Origin: Atrichornis clamosus
Lineage: Eukaryota > Chordata > Aves > Passeriformes > Menuridae
Direction: 5' to 3'
Length of the DNA: 64,000 nucleotides
Assembly (NCBI GenBank): GCA_013400975.1
Contig: WBMZ01009012.1
Location: 1-64,000 of the forward strand
Shown here in pieces: positions 48,288 to 62,200 of the stretch. Position numbers and translations under genes: made by a program. The notes below the pieces were generated by a model. The model saw only the letters and a program-made list of their open reading frames with translations, searched no databases and was not told the DNA's origin. Within the stretch, counting starts at the first letter, position 1. Every line of letters begins with the position of its first letter.

Positions 48288-48352
48288 AGCTGACATCGCT
48301 CCCATTGACACGAATGCACCAGTGCTGGTTTACACCCGCTGATGTGAATATG
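48288..48352. repeat. Old palindromic repeat copy
   Basis: GCTGACATCGCTCCCATTGAC, AATGCACCAGTGCTGG, then TTTACACCCGCTGATG follows 'CTCCCATTGACTTCAATGGAGCTATGCTGGTTTACACCAGCTGAGGAT', a well-known phrase of old reptile and bird repeats. Confidence 0.5.
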
Positions 48353-49452
48353 CGGCTGGGAGAAGCAGGGGATGGGGTATTGGTGCAGAAGAGTTAGAGA
48401 GGAAAAGGAAGTGAGGGGGAGCAAGATGGAGATAAAAGGGGAAGGGAAGGAGAGACGTGATCATGGGACTCAGGAAACACGAACTGCAACGTACGGCTGT
48501 GGGAAAATAATTAGAAGAGATTGCATCAGACTGGACACCAATTTTGCAATTTCTGCAGCACCTTTTAAAGATTCCATACTGAGATACTGAGCAGAATGTG
48601 TGTAGCTGTATGTCTGGAACAAGTCCAAGCAAAAGACCAAATGCAATCAGTCATCTGTGTTTGCTGGATCTGTGTACTAATATTTCCTGTGCAGTCATTG
48701 CAATATATGTCTACTCTGGCTGTTCTGAATTCTGTTTTTCACCTCTGCATATTTGTATCATATTTGGTTGCTTACACTGTGTGTAAACACCTGTTTTGAG
48801 CACATTGCTTAATTTGAGGGCCAGAAATCTCTGTTCCACTTGTACTCAGCTAACAGAGGGGTAAAAGAGAGAGTGAGATGGGGAAAGCTACGTGAAGGGG
48901 AAGGAAGAGACTTCTAAAAACAGGAGTGAGATGATATAAGGCGTGGCAGAAAGCACCTTTGCACACAAAATCATCAGCCAGCTTCTTTCAATTTAGGAGA
49001 TCTCTGCAGAGAAGCAAGAGTCCAAAAGGTATTTTGCTTACACAATTGATTTAGCTGTTCTCAGTAGTGCTTCTCATGTGAATAAGGTGAGCAGGAAATG
49101 GATTGATGTCAGCAGGCAGCCTGAGCTAGAAACTCACACCCACCCTTTCTGCTTCATCAGTTGTCTGAGCCCGCAGTTTCACTATTAGGTTTTGGTGGTG
49201 CATTTTTAGATTTCCAGTTACAGCTTGCATGACAACCGCCGATGGTCTGCACCTGACCAGTTACTGCCATTTAACTTGGTAAGAACCATAAAAGAATCAT
49301 TCTTCCAGGAGAAAGAGTAGAGGAAGACCCAAGTGCATTTCTAGTGCTTTCCAATAATTATGAATCATGACTTCATGACTTTTGTCAGCCACAGTACAGT
49401 TCTCACTGACAAATGTCAGTAAGAAAGTCGTACTTTAAGAAAATGCTCCTGC
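48353..49452. other. Non-coding stretch
   Basis: Purine-rich from 48390 to 48460. No gene or repeat recognised. Confidence 0.4.
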
Positions 49453-49478
49453 TTTTTTTTTTTTTTTTTTTTTTTTTT
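49453..49478. repeat. Poly-T tract, 26 bases
   Basis: Uninterrupted T26, the longest pure homopolymer in the window. No retrocopy is recognisable beside it. Length is likely to vary and to be a sequencing-error spot. Confidence 0.97.
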
Positions 49479-50887
49479 GCATTACTGATAGCTAATACAG
49501 ATGAAACCACAAACCTGAAGAGTTCAGACTTCACCAAATGTCAGTCATGCATAATTTGGAGTAACTGAGTATGTGACAGCAATTAGCATTTAATTTGGAT
49601 GTTCTTTTTCTCACAAACCCAAATAAATTCTCATTTTCATTTTTCATACTACTCCTTATGTGATAAAGATCACCTGATTGTTTGAGTACAAAGTTAAGGT
49701 ACTATTTTCTAATGTGGTAACTCATAAAGGAGGTCATACTAAGGAGCCTGAATGGCTGACCTAACACACCCCTTTGGCCCACACAAACTTCTAGTTACAC
49801 CTTATAAGGCAAGTTACATTTGAGTTATTCACTTTCATAAAAAACCCATGTTTTCCATGTTTCTACACCATATCTCCAGGAAAAACTCCATGAAAACTAC
49901 ATATGCAGGGTGACACCATTCCTTTTTTCTGACCAAGGATGTGAGCTGATGATCTCCATGGTATTCTGCTGTGGCTCTGTCACTCCTGACCTGACTTTCA
50001 GAATACGCTGAGAGTACTGTGAGTCCTTCCAGCAGTGTCGCACATTAGCACTACAGGGCTTTACCTACCTCAGGCAAGGCTCATCCTCTGGCAATGGGAT
50101 ACCTCTGGAAACTCATGAATTCCAGCTGGTGGAGGAATTACAGTAGCCAAATGGTGTAGGATGCTTTCAGTGAACCCTTTCCTCTGTGGGAGTGAGCTGT
50201 TGGCAAAGGGCAATATTAGGTTTATAGTCAGCAGGATGTGGCTGCTAAACTCAAGATGTTATTTGTTATTAGCTAACCATGGCTGCAGTGCAGGTGAGCA
50301 CAGATGGACATTCCTGGGCAGGATGGGAAGGAAGGTGATACTGAGGAAATTTTTGATAGAGATCAACCAAGAACTCAGACTCTGATCCAGAAACCCCCTT
50401 CAAACTGGAATGAAAATGATAGTGGAAAGGCCAAGTTAAATTTTATTGTCCTCAGACTGTGACAGAAAAACGTGCTTGACTTAGAAGAAATCTCAGTGTT
50501 CCTCAGAGAGACAGGGAATTCCCTTTTCGATACAGCTGCAAGAAATAACATCGTCTTTTTATATTTTTGGTTAAAATTTACATTTTTTTTAAGGCAGAAT
50601 GTAACATTTTCAAAACATTTTTAATAATTCCTGATCAGGGCCCAAGGCATAGTTCTTCTGGTTCCCCTGATGGAATTGATATGCCTTTGTTGTGAGCATG
50701 CAGAGTTTGTGTAAAATGACAGAATGGCAGTCTTTTTCCCAGCAAGACTCCCCTCCCCACTCCAGTCCCTTATGTTTTTCTTTGTCCCTTTGTGGTTGTA
50801 GTAGGACACAACTGAAAGAGGTGAGCTATATTGAATTTTTGAAAAGGTTTGCATTTATATTACGTTATTTCCTTTTTGAAATGAAAA
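49479..50887. other. AT-rich non-coding stretch
   Basis: Nothing recognised. Confidence 0.4.
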
Positions 50888-51475
50888 GACCACGATGGGG
50901 CCAGCCAAATCCATCTAGCTCAGTAGCCTTGCTTTGACACCAGCCAGCTAAGCAAAGAGCAGAGAATGACCCACCCGTCTTTGGGTAAGGCCAGATAACT
51001 GCCAACAATTAGAGTCCTGAGAATTTTTGAGCCAGAAATTGCATCTGGGCTATTGTTTTTGATGTTCATCAATGGACCTATTCTTTGTAAAATTCTTTAT
51101 TGCCACTTTGAATCTCTCGGCTTCCACGACATCCTGTGACAGTGAGTTAATTACGCTTTGAGTAAAAAAATTACTCACTTCCTTTTATTTTAAATACTGT
51201 GCCTCAAAATTTCAAATGGTGTACCCTCTTGCATGTTAAAAAATAGTGACTAAATGGTGCCAATCATCTCTATTATGCCTATTCACCTTCCTTATATCAG
51301 TCAACACAGCAGATTTGCTGTATTGACCCTCTCTTTTACCAACTGAAGAATTATCATTCTTTTGCTGATTCCATGACATCTTTGTCAACATTTTGTCTAC
51401 ATATTTTTCACTCTACTATATTTTCTAGAGATGGAGTGAGTAGAACTGCAGGGGATGCAACAGCTATGGAAACAG
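50888..51475 (-). mobile_element. Ancient CR1-type LINE relic, about 590 bp
   Basis: On the plus strand, phrases occur in the order found in old crocodilian/turtle/bird CR1 (read backwards): CCATCTAGCTCAGTAGCC, GACACCAGCCAGC, CTTCCACGACATCCTGTGAC, AGTGAGTTAATTACGCTTTG, ACTTCCTTTTATTTTAAA, then GAGATGGAGTGAGTAGAACTGCA near 51430. Decay is much stronger than in the other four CR1 copies, and no frame is open. It has lost part of the middle (51260-51350). Confidence 0.7.
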
Positions 51476-54375
51476 TCTTGGAACGCTAAATGTCAAACCA
51501 CATACTTACATTGTAAATTTCCCTAAATGCCCGGCTAAGCTCCATTTGTTGGAATGAACTAGAGAAAATGTTACAATCAGAAGTTTCTGTTTATCTGTTT
51601 CTACCACTTCCAGGACCATCCCTGGGTTTTGTTTTTGTTTAGTTGTTTTTATTAGGGAGAGTGATTCATGATTTTGGGGTTAGCAATACTTTACTTATGT
51701 TCTTCCCAGCACTGCCTTTGGTTTCTGGCTCCTCTCTCTTTCTCACACTTATAGCAACATTATATCCAAGTGAAATCAATCAAAAACATAACATATCCCA
51801 ATTTTGGGTGTTATACTGCATTAATCTTTAAGGAAAGCTCTCTCTACAATTTTATAGCATGCTTAGGTTTTTGATCTGAGCAGACACAACCCATTCAAAG
51901 ATAAAAACATCAATTAATTAAGCAGTTGTTGAGATCAGAAATCTGACACCCATATGGTGTCAAATTAGTGCCTAAAAGCAGTTAACTGCCAAGAGAAGCA
52001 CATGCATCTGTTGCAAGAGATTAAAATGAAGCATCTATTAATTGCTGAGAGTTTCTTGATTGACTTCAAAATTATATTGCTGAACTGATTCTCTTTGTGT
52101 TATTCATCTTTAATGTCATCACTTGTAAATAAAGACTGGCTTTAAAACTATCAAGTTCCAAGGAAATGCTAAGTACCCTCTAAAAAGCAAGCAAAGGAAA
52201 CTCAGCTGTGAAGAGATGCCACAAAGCATGTGCTATGTTTTTGTTCTATTGCTAGGAACTACATAAAACCAGATGTATGCAGGAGAGAAATGTTGCCTGA
52301 TATAACAATGAGTAATAAAGAGTATCTCACAATCATAGGATGCATGACACAATAATGAATTGTATATTACATGCCTAAGAAACACAATCCAAACTGTCAA
52401 TTTCTTACTAGTGGAAGTTCATTGGCAGAATTGTGATACAACAAAAATTCCACTTCAGGTCTTTCAAACTATTTTCCTGTTTTCATGTACTCATGAATAA
52501 GAAAAAGTGCAGATGTTAGAAGAACACACACTGTGTCTCTCTGTATCCAAGGAAATAATTGTTTCAAAATACACAGTTATCCGGTTATCACCAGCTTATT
52601 TTTAACATCTTAAAGTCAAAACTACATCTTCTTGGATAAAACTGAATCCCAAGTCAGACGTGTCTGTCTCAGTCAGGCCTCTTGATGCAAAAGGTAGTAT
52701 TTCGTGCTAACTCAAGTGGTGACTTCTTTCTTCTGAAGCAATGACTTGATATTAATTTTATGAGGATAATATTCAATTTCTTTAAACACGTAGCAGGAAA
52801 CCAGGCAGGATGGGGATGGGGAAAGAGTCTACAGCAGCAAACCTGTGAGTGAGGAGAGAGAGAAAAAGCATGAGCACATGCGTTTTTTAAGGAAAACAGC
52901 CTGCTCCTTATTGTATAAAATATCCTTGTATAGGTGTTCAGGGAAAAAAAAAAAAAAAGAAGACGGCTAGGAGGCCCCACACTGCCAAGACTGGATTTTG
53001 TGACTGCCACACAAGGGGTGCATACACTTTGGAACATAAAAGTCTTCTCTCACTTACCTAAGACTCAGTCTAAATAACTCTCACCCAAGCTACCTGCTTT
53101 ATACCTACTGCATCACCAGATAAATTATATAGTAAAAATTATTTGGAGATACTCAGCAAAATGGCTACTTTAGAAAATGTATCTTCTCCTCACTTGTTCT
53201 TGTGGAAATCATCTGCACGTGCCGTGTAAGAAAGCTGAAAAACAGATGCCTGAAGTACCCTGCCTCTGGGAACAGTTTTCTGGTCATTTCCTTGGAGAAA
53301 ATGACAACTAAGTTACTTAGCACCAAAGAAGTTCTCCCCTTCTAGTGGAGACAAATTAATATATCTTCAAAACACTGATATCAAAGACTAGAACAAATCT
53401 AAAGAACTTTGCAGGTATTTTGGTCTCCTGCACACAGATAATAATTGATGACATTTTTGTCTGATAGTTAGGCTCATAAGCTAATTAACAGTTTTAAGGA
53501 AATCACTATTTCAGGGGGATAACTATCCTGCCACAAGCTTCCCATTGGCTTTCCTCCAAAAAGGAAGCAAACAGACAGCAAGATTAGTAGGCATGTAATT
53601 TTAAAAGTCTCTTTTTTGGGCAAAATATTTTGTAAAGTTTTCTGGTTTGTTACGGAAGAATAAATCTCTCATACACACATCCCTTTATCCCTTTATAGTT
53701 TTCCACATACACACTCTGTTATAGTTTTTCTTATTTAAATCTTCTATGAAAGACATCCTCTTCTCATGTAGGGAAGAAACCATGCAGTCACCAAACAACA
53801 GATATTCTAAGTGTAATATGGAACGGTACCTTTCTGTTTTGTCTTCATTATTTATTTCCAGGGACATGTTACTTGGGCTCAAGAATGAAAGAAAATGTAC
53901 AGAATAATGCTTTGATTAAGACATGTCCCAACATCAGACTGCTGGTAACAAAATGAAAGTCTTGCTAAAAAAGATTTTATCATTTTTATTCATTGGCACT
54001 TTTCTATCAACACCAGAAATTTGCTGTTTCTCAGTTTAAAAATAAACAAAATTGCTCTGATTATAGCATTTCTCTTTATGTGATGCCAATAATAACTACT
54101 TTAATGTTAATGTTTAAGGCGAGTTTGATCACTGTTCCTGCCTTGTGAAGTATCCTAGCTCCTCCATGATCAGTTAGAAGCTGCAGGAGGAAGACAAGGT
54201 CCCCTTATGAAAATTGTGTCACTGACCTGAAGAAAGCTTGGGGATGAGCTCTTTGCATTGGATGATTCCCAAACACAGCCATCTCCTTGCAATACTCCTT
54301 GGAAAATCCTCTCCTTTTGACAGATACTCTTTATACAACATAAGACCAATAAAATAAACTCAGTAAAAAAGTACA
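51476..54375. other. AT-rich non-coding stretch
   Basis: A15 run at 52944-52958. No gene, RNA or repeat recognised. Confidence 0.4.
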
Positions 54376-57300
54376 AATCCAGTGTCTGAATGCTACCTCC
54401 CAAGACTGAATTCTCTCCCCACTTCAGTCTTGTATGCATCTTCTTCTAAGTCCTCTGCACCTGCTGGAGTCATGCTGGAGAGCTGTAATGTCAAAATCTC
54501 TCCCCCAAAATTATTTCTTTATGCAGACCTAAAGCTCCCTCCTGAGTGCTACACCTCTTCCTCTGGCATGTGCAGTGGGCCAAGCTCAAGGCCCTTGGCA
54601 GAGCTGGGCTTCTGGGGGCACAGAGCAATCCAGCAGCACCCCAGGGAGAACCAGAACTTGTCAGGAGGCTGGAGAAGAATCTTGCAGCTTTGGCTGCTCA
54701 AGGTCTCTCTCAATTCTCTGTCAGGATATTTTTGTGCCAGAAGGACCTGGTACAGCTCATGGTTGGGAAGCTACCATGAGGTTTCAAATGACAGGAACAT
54801 CATCTCCTCCTTGACCTTCAAGTTCTCATCGGCCTTTCTCTCTGACTCTGCTTCACTTGGAAGGCTCATGTAAACTGTTGTTTAATTGAGAGCTGTTTGT
54901 TCAGAATGGGAGAGAAAGCAAAATATTCACATCAGAATGGGAGAACTACAGGAAGTGCTACAGGCTTTGGTGTATGTATTTATCATATCTCTATGAAGGT
55001 GGTATGACAGAACAATCCACATTATGGAGTCATTTTGGTAATAAATACCTGTTCTATCCAGATGCTTCTAAATAAATGATACATAATGGAAATACTTGTC
55101 ATCATAATCAGCATCAAATGCTCCAGAAAGTGTCAAGCTGCATCCATCTGATTTTATCAAGAGGAAAATAACCATCTTACACAGTCTTCTAACATCTTTA
55201 ATTATATGTGAAGAGCACAGCGGGTTATCCCCGTGCACTTCTAAAATGTCCCACTTACTCCCTTATGCCTGGTTTTAATATAACTGCTCTTTACAAGGGT
55301 CAGCATCTGTACTATGGTAGAAATAAATCTTGAACAGTGTTTGTCTGCACATTTAAGGGGATAGTACACGTGTCTTACTTTATTAGCGTGAATATGCTCT
55401 AAATGGAGCACGCTTTTGTCTTGACAATGTTAGAAATGCTGCTCAAGAAGTCTAGACCGGATTGACTCTGTGGTTTAAGGTCCATATTTGTGTACATATT
55501 GGCATCCTGCAAATGTGCCAATAGCCCGCAGAAAAAAGAGGCAAGCTGTTTTTAATGGTTGGAGAATTGTTTACAAACACATGTATTAACTGCATAAAAA
55601 TTGGGAATTTCTAGAATCACAGGTTATCTTTGCTGGACTCATAATCATTTATTGGATTCACAGAAGATGAGACCTAGTCTGAAACCATCCTCTGTTTCAG
55701 TTCACTGAGATTTGGATTAGATTATGACAGGAAACACTAATTTTAACCTTTTCATTATAATTTTGAGTAGGTATAAATTCCTGTCCTATGCTGAAGCCGG
55801 GATGGGCATCAGATCCCCAGGGTTATGTAGAGCTTTTATCAGCCTCAGTGGGGTTCTGGTGCACAGCTTGTTGCCAGCCTGCAGTGAACAGGTTTTGATA
55901 TAAAAAATATTGCCAGCTGTAGACGGAAATGTGTGACAACTGGAATTTCCTACTGCATCTATGTAATGGACCTAAGTTACGAGTGACTTGCATTCTCTTG
56001 GAAACTTTGAAATTTTGTCAGCTCTATTTGAACCCAGCAATAACTCTGTTTAAATTTCTGTGAAGACATAATGGTGTATTATCCTAAAAAAGTAGGCTGT
56101 TCTGAATATGCATGAGGTCTTATATTCACACACAAAGAGTTTTAATTATATTTCCCATTTATATAAGACCACAAAGACTAATGAAAGGTACAGGAAAAAA
56201 AGCCTCTCTTTTTTTGTCACCACCCTAGGTTGTAGCTAACACCATCAAGAGGCATTCATTTACTTCTCTGAAGAGACAATACTGAAAACCAGCATATTTC
56301 AGTATCATCTAGCTTGTTTTGGCACTCAGAAGTCTTAATGGAGGCTGAAGCCTTCTCGAATTCATAGATCCAGGCATTCAAACTCATTTATCCATTTATA
56401 AAGTTATTTGGCTTAAACATTGCCTTTATGCGTATCCAACCAAAACCCAGATCTATGGAGCTGGACCCTGTACAAAGAAAAGTCACCAACAGAAAAAGCT
56501 GAAAATATAAATGGAATTAATGAAGAAATTATCATTCCCATTTTATAGTATTACCACATGCCCATTGTCCACTGAATGGGGTTAATATGCACATCACATT
56601 TCTCTCCATTGATTCCAGAAAAAAGACAATGTCTGACAACCTTTGTGCTATGGACGAATCAATTTCTCATCCACCTCTTTATCCAGTTTGCCAAAGCAAC
56701 AACAGCGTCTTTGGTTCAACACCCACAGCCAGGATTGCCAGCAAAGCAGCATCCAGTCCGACTTTGACTTAGAAAACATAACAAAAGTGGGAGCATTTTT
56801 GAGACCCAGGACTGGTTTTGTCCAAACTCCAGTCTTTTGTGGGTTTGGACATTTGTCCTTTATATTCCAATTTCTGATGTTCGAATAAATTTTTAAAAAT
56901 GTGTGTCAATATCTTTTGTAGTAGGATGGGGTGAGGATGTTTAAACTGAGATTCTTTTAATCATTTTCCATGTGTTTCTTAATTGGCTTGGTTTCTTTCT
57001 TTGTCTGGCTTTGTTCTCCAACACTGGTTCATTCATTTCCTGAAGTTTCACTTCACCTTGTCTGGTTTTTCCGTCTGCAGCATGTTGTTATGTGCATTTG
57101 GTGATGAGAATTAGCTTAAAATAATCTGTACCATAATTACTGACTTCAGACTTGTTTGTGTCTATAGGGAGATATCCACGACAAAACAAAATAACAACAA
57201 AGAGGGAAAGCTACCACGTTCTTCCATATTTGGACAGCCCAGATGTTATTTACAGCATTGTTTATGAAGTTTTTCTTTGCCTTGCTGGCTTTGATCCACA

Positions 57301-58848
57301 CACGTTGTCAGTTTTGAGCACACACGTCCTGTCACATGGCGACTGTGTGCCCCTGACGAGTAAACATGCGGGAATGCAATTTATAAAGACAGGCTAGAGC
57401 AGCAATTAAGGAGAAAAAGAACTACAAACAAGACAAAGGAAATTAGGCAGGAAGATGAGCTAAATCTGGTCAGAATACAGGATATCAAGGCAACTGCACT
57501 GCGTGTCATTTATTCTTTAGTCACTAGCGAGTGTCAACATCAGTATGTGATGTGTGTGCTAGTGAAACTATTATCATTAGTCTGCAAGAGGATGAGGGGC
57601 TCAGGGGGACTTGTTGCTACAGAACCCCCAAAGTGTGCGATCTTTGAAGGCCGAAGATGTTCATTATCACATTTGGCACTTAGTCAGAGTGATGGAGTTT
57701 TTCAAGCATATTTGGACAATGAACAAACACTGTAAAATCTCCTTTTCTTATAGAATTGAAGAGGGAGTAGTTGCCAGTAAGTGTCCACAGAATATGTAGG
57801 AAGAAGAAAATATCTGACATGCATTATATTTTCATGCTAGAGCACAGTAATGCTGCAAATGTTTCAGGCAATAAAATTCAGTCACATGAGTACTTGGGTG
57901 ACAGCAGCGAAAGGTTATGTACCAGAACTCATGGGGCCTGGGAAGCGAGCATGAAGTATTGCTTATTTCCTTGTTTACAAACAAACCAACCCCAAGCAAA
58001 TGCTGGAATTTGGGAAATTCATTTAAGAGAATGTGGGCTGAGTAGATGAATCTTGTGTCTGTATAGGAAGAGGTCTCTGCTCTGTAAGAGGTGTACTTTA
58101 TTATAAAGGCTGATATCATACCAGCTAGGGGAACTGGTAGTTCATTATCAGTATTCTGTTAGGAATTTTTCTTTTAGCTTTATGTATCCAAGTCTATGGG
58201 AGAGGACAACGGAGTCAGCTGTTTCTCCTCTCGGATTAATTTAACTCTGTAACTGCTTTTTTCCTTTCAGTCATCTGCCATGTTATCTTCTTGATCATTT
58301 TCCTAACACTTATTGTCCTCATAGGGCAGACCTTAGTTTTTCCAATCCTTTTTTGACAAGCCTCACAGTATATGGAAGAGAACTTTACTACTAACCTCAT
58401 TTAGGGAGGGACTGAAGTTGAACAGACTCACATGGGAATGTGGTGTGTAGCTTTAAACCTTCAGTTATTTGCCACCCGGGACTTGGAACAAACACTTGCT
58501 TTGTGCTTGGATCTTTGATGTAAAAGCACTTGTATTTTCTGTAATGTCATTGTGGCTTCTATACATGCATAATCAAGACAGTAAGCCAGCCTGTGATTTA
58601 TATGATCACTTTGAAATACTTGTCTAAAGAGTTCCTTGGTTTATGTTTAGCTCATCAGCTGGCAACATTTTCTGCTAATGAATCCTTGTTAATATTTGAG
58701 AATCCATGTCCAGTAATGGAACATTACGGAAAGGTATCCAACTGCTCAAATAAAGTGTCAAGAAAATCTGAAATTAAGGATATGTGTGAAGTGCTGGATC
58801 CAATCCTAGCCTCCCTACCGCAAGAAAGAATTGAAGCAGATGCAGTGA
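54376..58848. other. Non-coding stretch
   Basis: A slightly GC-richer patch at 54450-54720 has overlapping open frames without motifs. A degenerate palindromic-family phrase may lie at 55690-55735 (CAGTTCACTGAGATTTGGATTAG). A strong acceptor-like CTTTTTTCCTTTCAG ends at 58270 but no coding exon follows. Confidence 0.35.
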
Positions 58849-59284
58849 TAGGCCACAAAGATGAATAAGGCCCTGGAAGGCCTGTCCTGTTGGGAGACGC
58901 TGAGAGATCCAGGACTGTCCAGCCTGGAGACGAGAAGGCCTGGGGGAACCTGATCAGTGCATGTAAATACCTTATTGGTGTGAGTAAAGAAGAGGAAACC
59001 AGGCTCTGCTCTGCATATCCAGGGACAGGAAAGGAGACAAAAAGCACACGTTAAAATATAGGACATTTAAATGTAAGCAAAAACTTTTTTTTACTGCAGA
59101 GGTGGTCAAACTTTGGAACAAATGATCTAGAGGTATTTCAGAGCCTCCATTCTTGGAGGTACTGAAATACTGACAGACGTGGCCCTGAGCAACCTGCTTT
59201 TGTTGATGGTCCTCTGAGCAGGAAGGTTAGACCAGACCATCTCTAGAGGTCCCTTCCAACCTCAACTGTTCCGTGATTCTGTAA
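58849..59284 (+). mobile_element. CR1 LINE 3' end, plus strand
   Basis: Starts at GGCCACAAAGATGAATAAGG, then CCAGCCTGGAGACGAGAAGG, CCTGATCAGTGCATGTAAATACC, CAGGGACAGGAAAGGAGAC, GCAGAGGTGGTCAAACTTTGG, and the 3' UTR TCTCTAGAGGTCCCTTCCAACC, ending CCGTGATTCTGTAA. This is the normal order of the end of ORF2 and the 3' UTR of bird CR1. The ORF is broken by many stops. It is the only plus-strand CR1 here. Confidence 0.92.
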
Positions 59285-62200
59285 AGGATACTATGAAACA
59301 GATGCATGTCCAGAGCTCGTGTCCAGATACATGTGCAAATAAAAATAGTCCATTCCAGAGCTCAGCAACCCAACCAAAATGTCATTTGTAGAACAAGATA
59401 GAAACCAAAAGGAAGCAAGAAATGAGAGTGACAGAAGCACTGCATGTACATGGTGCCAGTGAGATACGGAAAGAAGAGCTTTGATACATTTTCTCTAGCA
59501 AACACTGAAGGGAATTCATGGTAGGTTAAAAAGAGTTCTTATCTGTATCCTAATATTCCTATTCACACACAGGGCTAAAGATGACAGCTAAGCCAGCAAT
59601 GCAAAATGCAGATCAGTCAAAATGCAGCAGCAGTTAAAGATGCATCTAGCACAAAAGTGGCTGACCTAAGGTTCACGTAAAATAGGGGTAAAAATACCTG
59701 TTTTTTCTTTCTAAGGCTTCAAGATCATAAGACACTTGAGGATGCCACAGAAGCAACAGTTAGTACAGCTAAGAAGAAAGGCTGAGATTAACTGCCTTAA
59801 AACAAAGAAACAAAATCAGAAGCTCCAAGCAGGGTGAGAAGGACAGAGAGCTGTTGAGGAATGTGTGGCCAGGCACGTTCAGATACACTGGAGAGAGCTA
59901 CAGGTGACAAAGGCACCATGACCTTAGTCAACCCATCCACCTTCTCACTGGTAAAGGGTTTCACTCTCTTCCCAGGTTTTTTCCTGAAACCAATTTGCTG
60001 GAATGAACCAGGAATTTGAAGAACTAATTTGAAAATGAGAGTATAACTAGCTTACACTTGTTTTCAGCTGAATCCTAATTGACAGCAGAGTGACCCCAAA
60101 GATGAGCTGGGCTTCCACTTCCTGCTAGCAGCAAGTGTCTTTGGATCAGGTACCTCCCAAAAGTGATGGCAACACTTGCCAGAACAGATTTGAAGGGCCT
60201 TGGGAAAAACAAAATAAAACCTCAAGCCGTGGCGGTTTTACTGCCTCAGGCAAGTCCAGAACCAGATCCGGGCTCTCACACCTGAAAATAGGACTAAGAG
60301 TCTTAGTACCAAGATATTCTAAAGATCATAATATAGAGATTTCATATTATCAGAGAGCTATATATTAAGATGGAATTGAAATATATGTAATCACTGAATT
60401 TCTTTGGATAGTTCACCTTCTCCACCACTTTCCATCCCATGTTTTTTTTTGTCCTTTCCACTTAAAAGAGAAAGAATACCTGCAGTTACATGATCAGCAA
60501 AATTTTTTCCACCATTCTGCAGAGAACTGATTTATTTGTGTGTTAATATTCTTATCCGTATACAAAAATATGCACCATAAATAGTTTTATAAGGGAAAAC
60601 CAGCCAACTGGAAATCCTTCCTTTATTTTAGAGATAATAGCTCCATTTGTTTATTGCTTCTGCTGTTGATTTTTTCCAAGCAGAACAGCAAATCTGCTCT
60701 CAGTTAGGGGAGCACAACCCTTCCATGGCCGGAGTTCAGTGCATATCCCAGGGTACCTCTCCATAGTAAAACACTCTGCCTACTTCAATGAAGCTGCTCA
60801 CAATTAACTCTTCTGGATGTGGAGATCCAAGTAGCATAGCCTTTTATTGATTGCCCCAGGGCTAAATTCATATGCCCTGAGTTCCACCAAACTCCCCCAG
60901 TGCTTGCTCCACAGGGAGAGTTGCTGCAATTGGAGGGGAGCCTGGGGCAGGCAGCCGGTGGGAAACTCTGTCCACGGGGGCTCTGGTGGAACGTGTGAGC
61001 ATCTTCTGGACAAGAACAGAGGCCAGCTACTGCTGTGTGATTGAGCCTGGGTTTGGTTCAGCTGGACAAGCAAGGCTGATTTATTTTTTCCAGCAAGTGA
61101 TATGTACAAAATTTACTATTCTATTTTTTTTTTTAGAAATGTCTTACTTTTTCCATATGTTTGTGAGCCAGGGTCGAGCAGAAGTCCAGAGAGATCAGCA
61201 TCAGCAATTGTTTTCCTTTAATAATTATGTTTGACAACTGTTAAAACAAGGACTGTAGTGAAATCATCGCTACCCCTTTATTATGGTAAACGAGTCAATT
61301 TTTTCCAGTGGTTTGAGGTAAACACTCCAAACATCCATAACAATTGGTTGCACCAGGACACACAGTAAAATCAGCATAACAAGCACAGTCGGGGCAGTAT
61401 GCTGCTGCAGGGTAAACTAATGCCAAAGAGCCACAGCGCTAATGACTTAATTATTGCCTTAATGGTTTTCAGGATGACACCAAAACACCAATCAAACCGA
61501 ATCTTTCTCCCCAGACCGGTTAAGGTCTCTTTCAGTTTTCTGGTCAGGTCATTATTTCTCTCACAGTAGTTTTATATCTATGTTTTTACAAGTTTACACC
61601 AAAGAACTGCCTCATGGCCTGAGCTGTTGTTCCCAAAGTGTTCTATATTGAACTGTAGCATCCTGAATCCTTTTTCCAAATGTGTTTTTGTTTTGAGTAG
61701 GATAGTCAGAGACATTCATCTCCCATAACTCCGCAAGGAAACTCTGGGATGTTTTCAGGGTTTTGGTCTGGGAAAAAGGAAGGTTACTAGAGAGGTATTA
61801 TACCTCAGCTGCCACCAAGGAAGGAAACATGGCACTGCAGATCTTCTGAACTAGAGTGTTTCCTTGAAAATATGTGACTTAGTCAGCAAAAGCAGCATTT
61901 TAGTAACACAGGCCTTTACATTGGTCCAGCTTTTGCCAGTCTTCCTTCTGAACCCTGATGCTGTCATGCCCTCCCTCCATTGCCATGCGCTGCAGGCATC
62001 ACTGGGACCTAAATCTCAAGTATCAAAGGCTCAGACTTCCAGAAAAATATTGCTTAGCTGGAGCCAGTCATTACAGCTTCCTCCTCATTATGGAGCTTAC
62101 AGGAACGAGATCAAGCAAATGCAGTCAAAAGCATGGCTGCTCAAATATAAGATCTGGGAGCCTATTTAACTAATGTGCAGCCAGAAAGCAATTGTCAAGA

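Noticed and set aside
54382..54873. 163-codon plus-strand frame
   Set aside because: Two further overlapping frames are open in the same place and none matches a protein family I know.
58255..58350. Strong splice-acceptor-like tract followed by a short hydrophobic frame
   Set aside because: The hydrophobic frame stops after about 27 codons with no donor site, and no gene context supports it.
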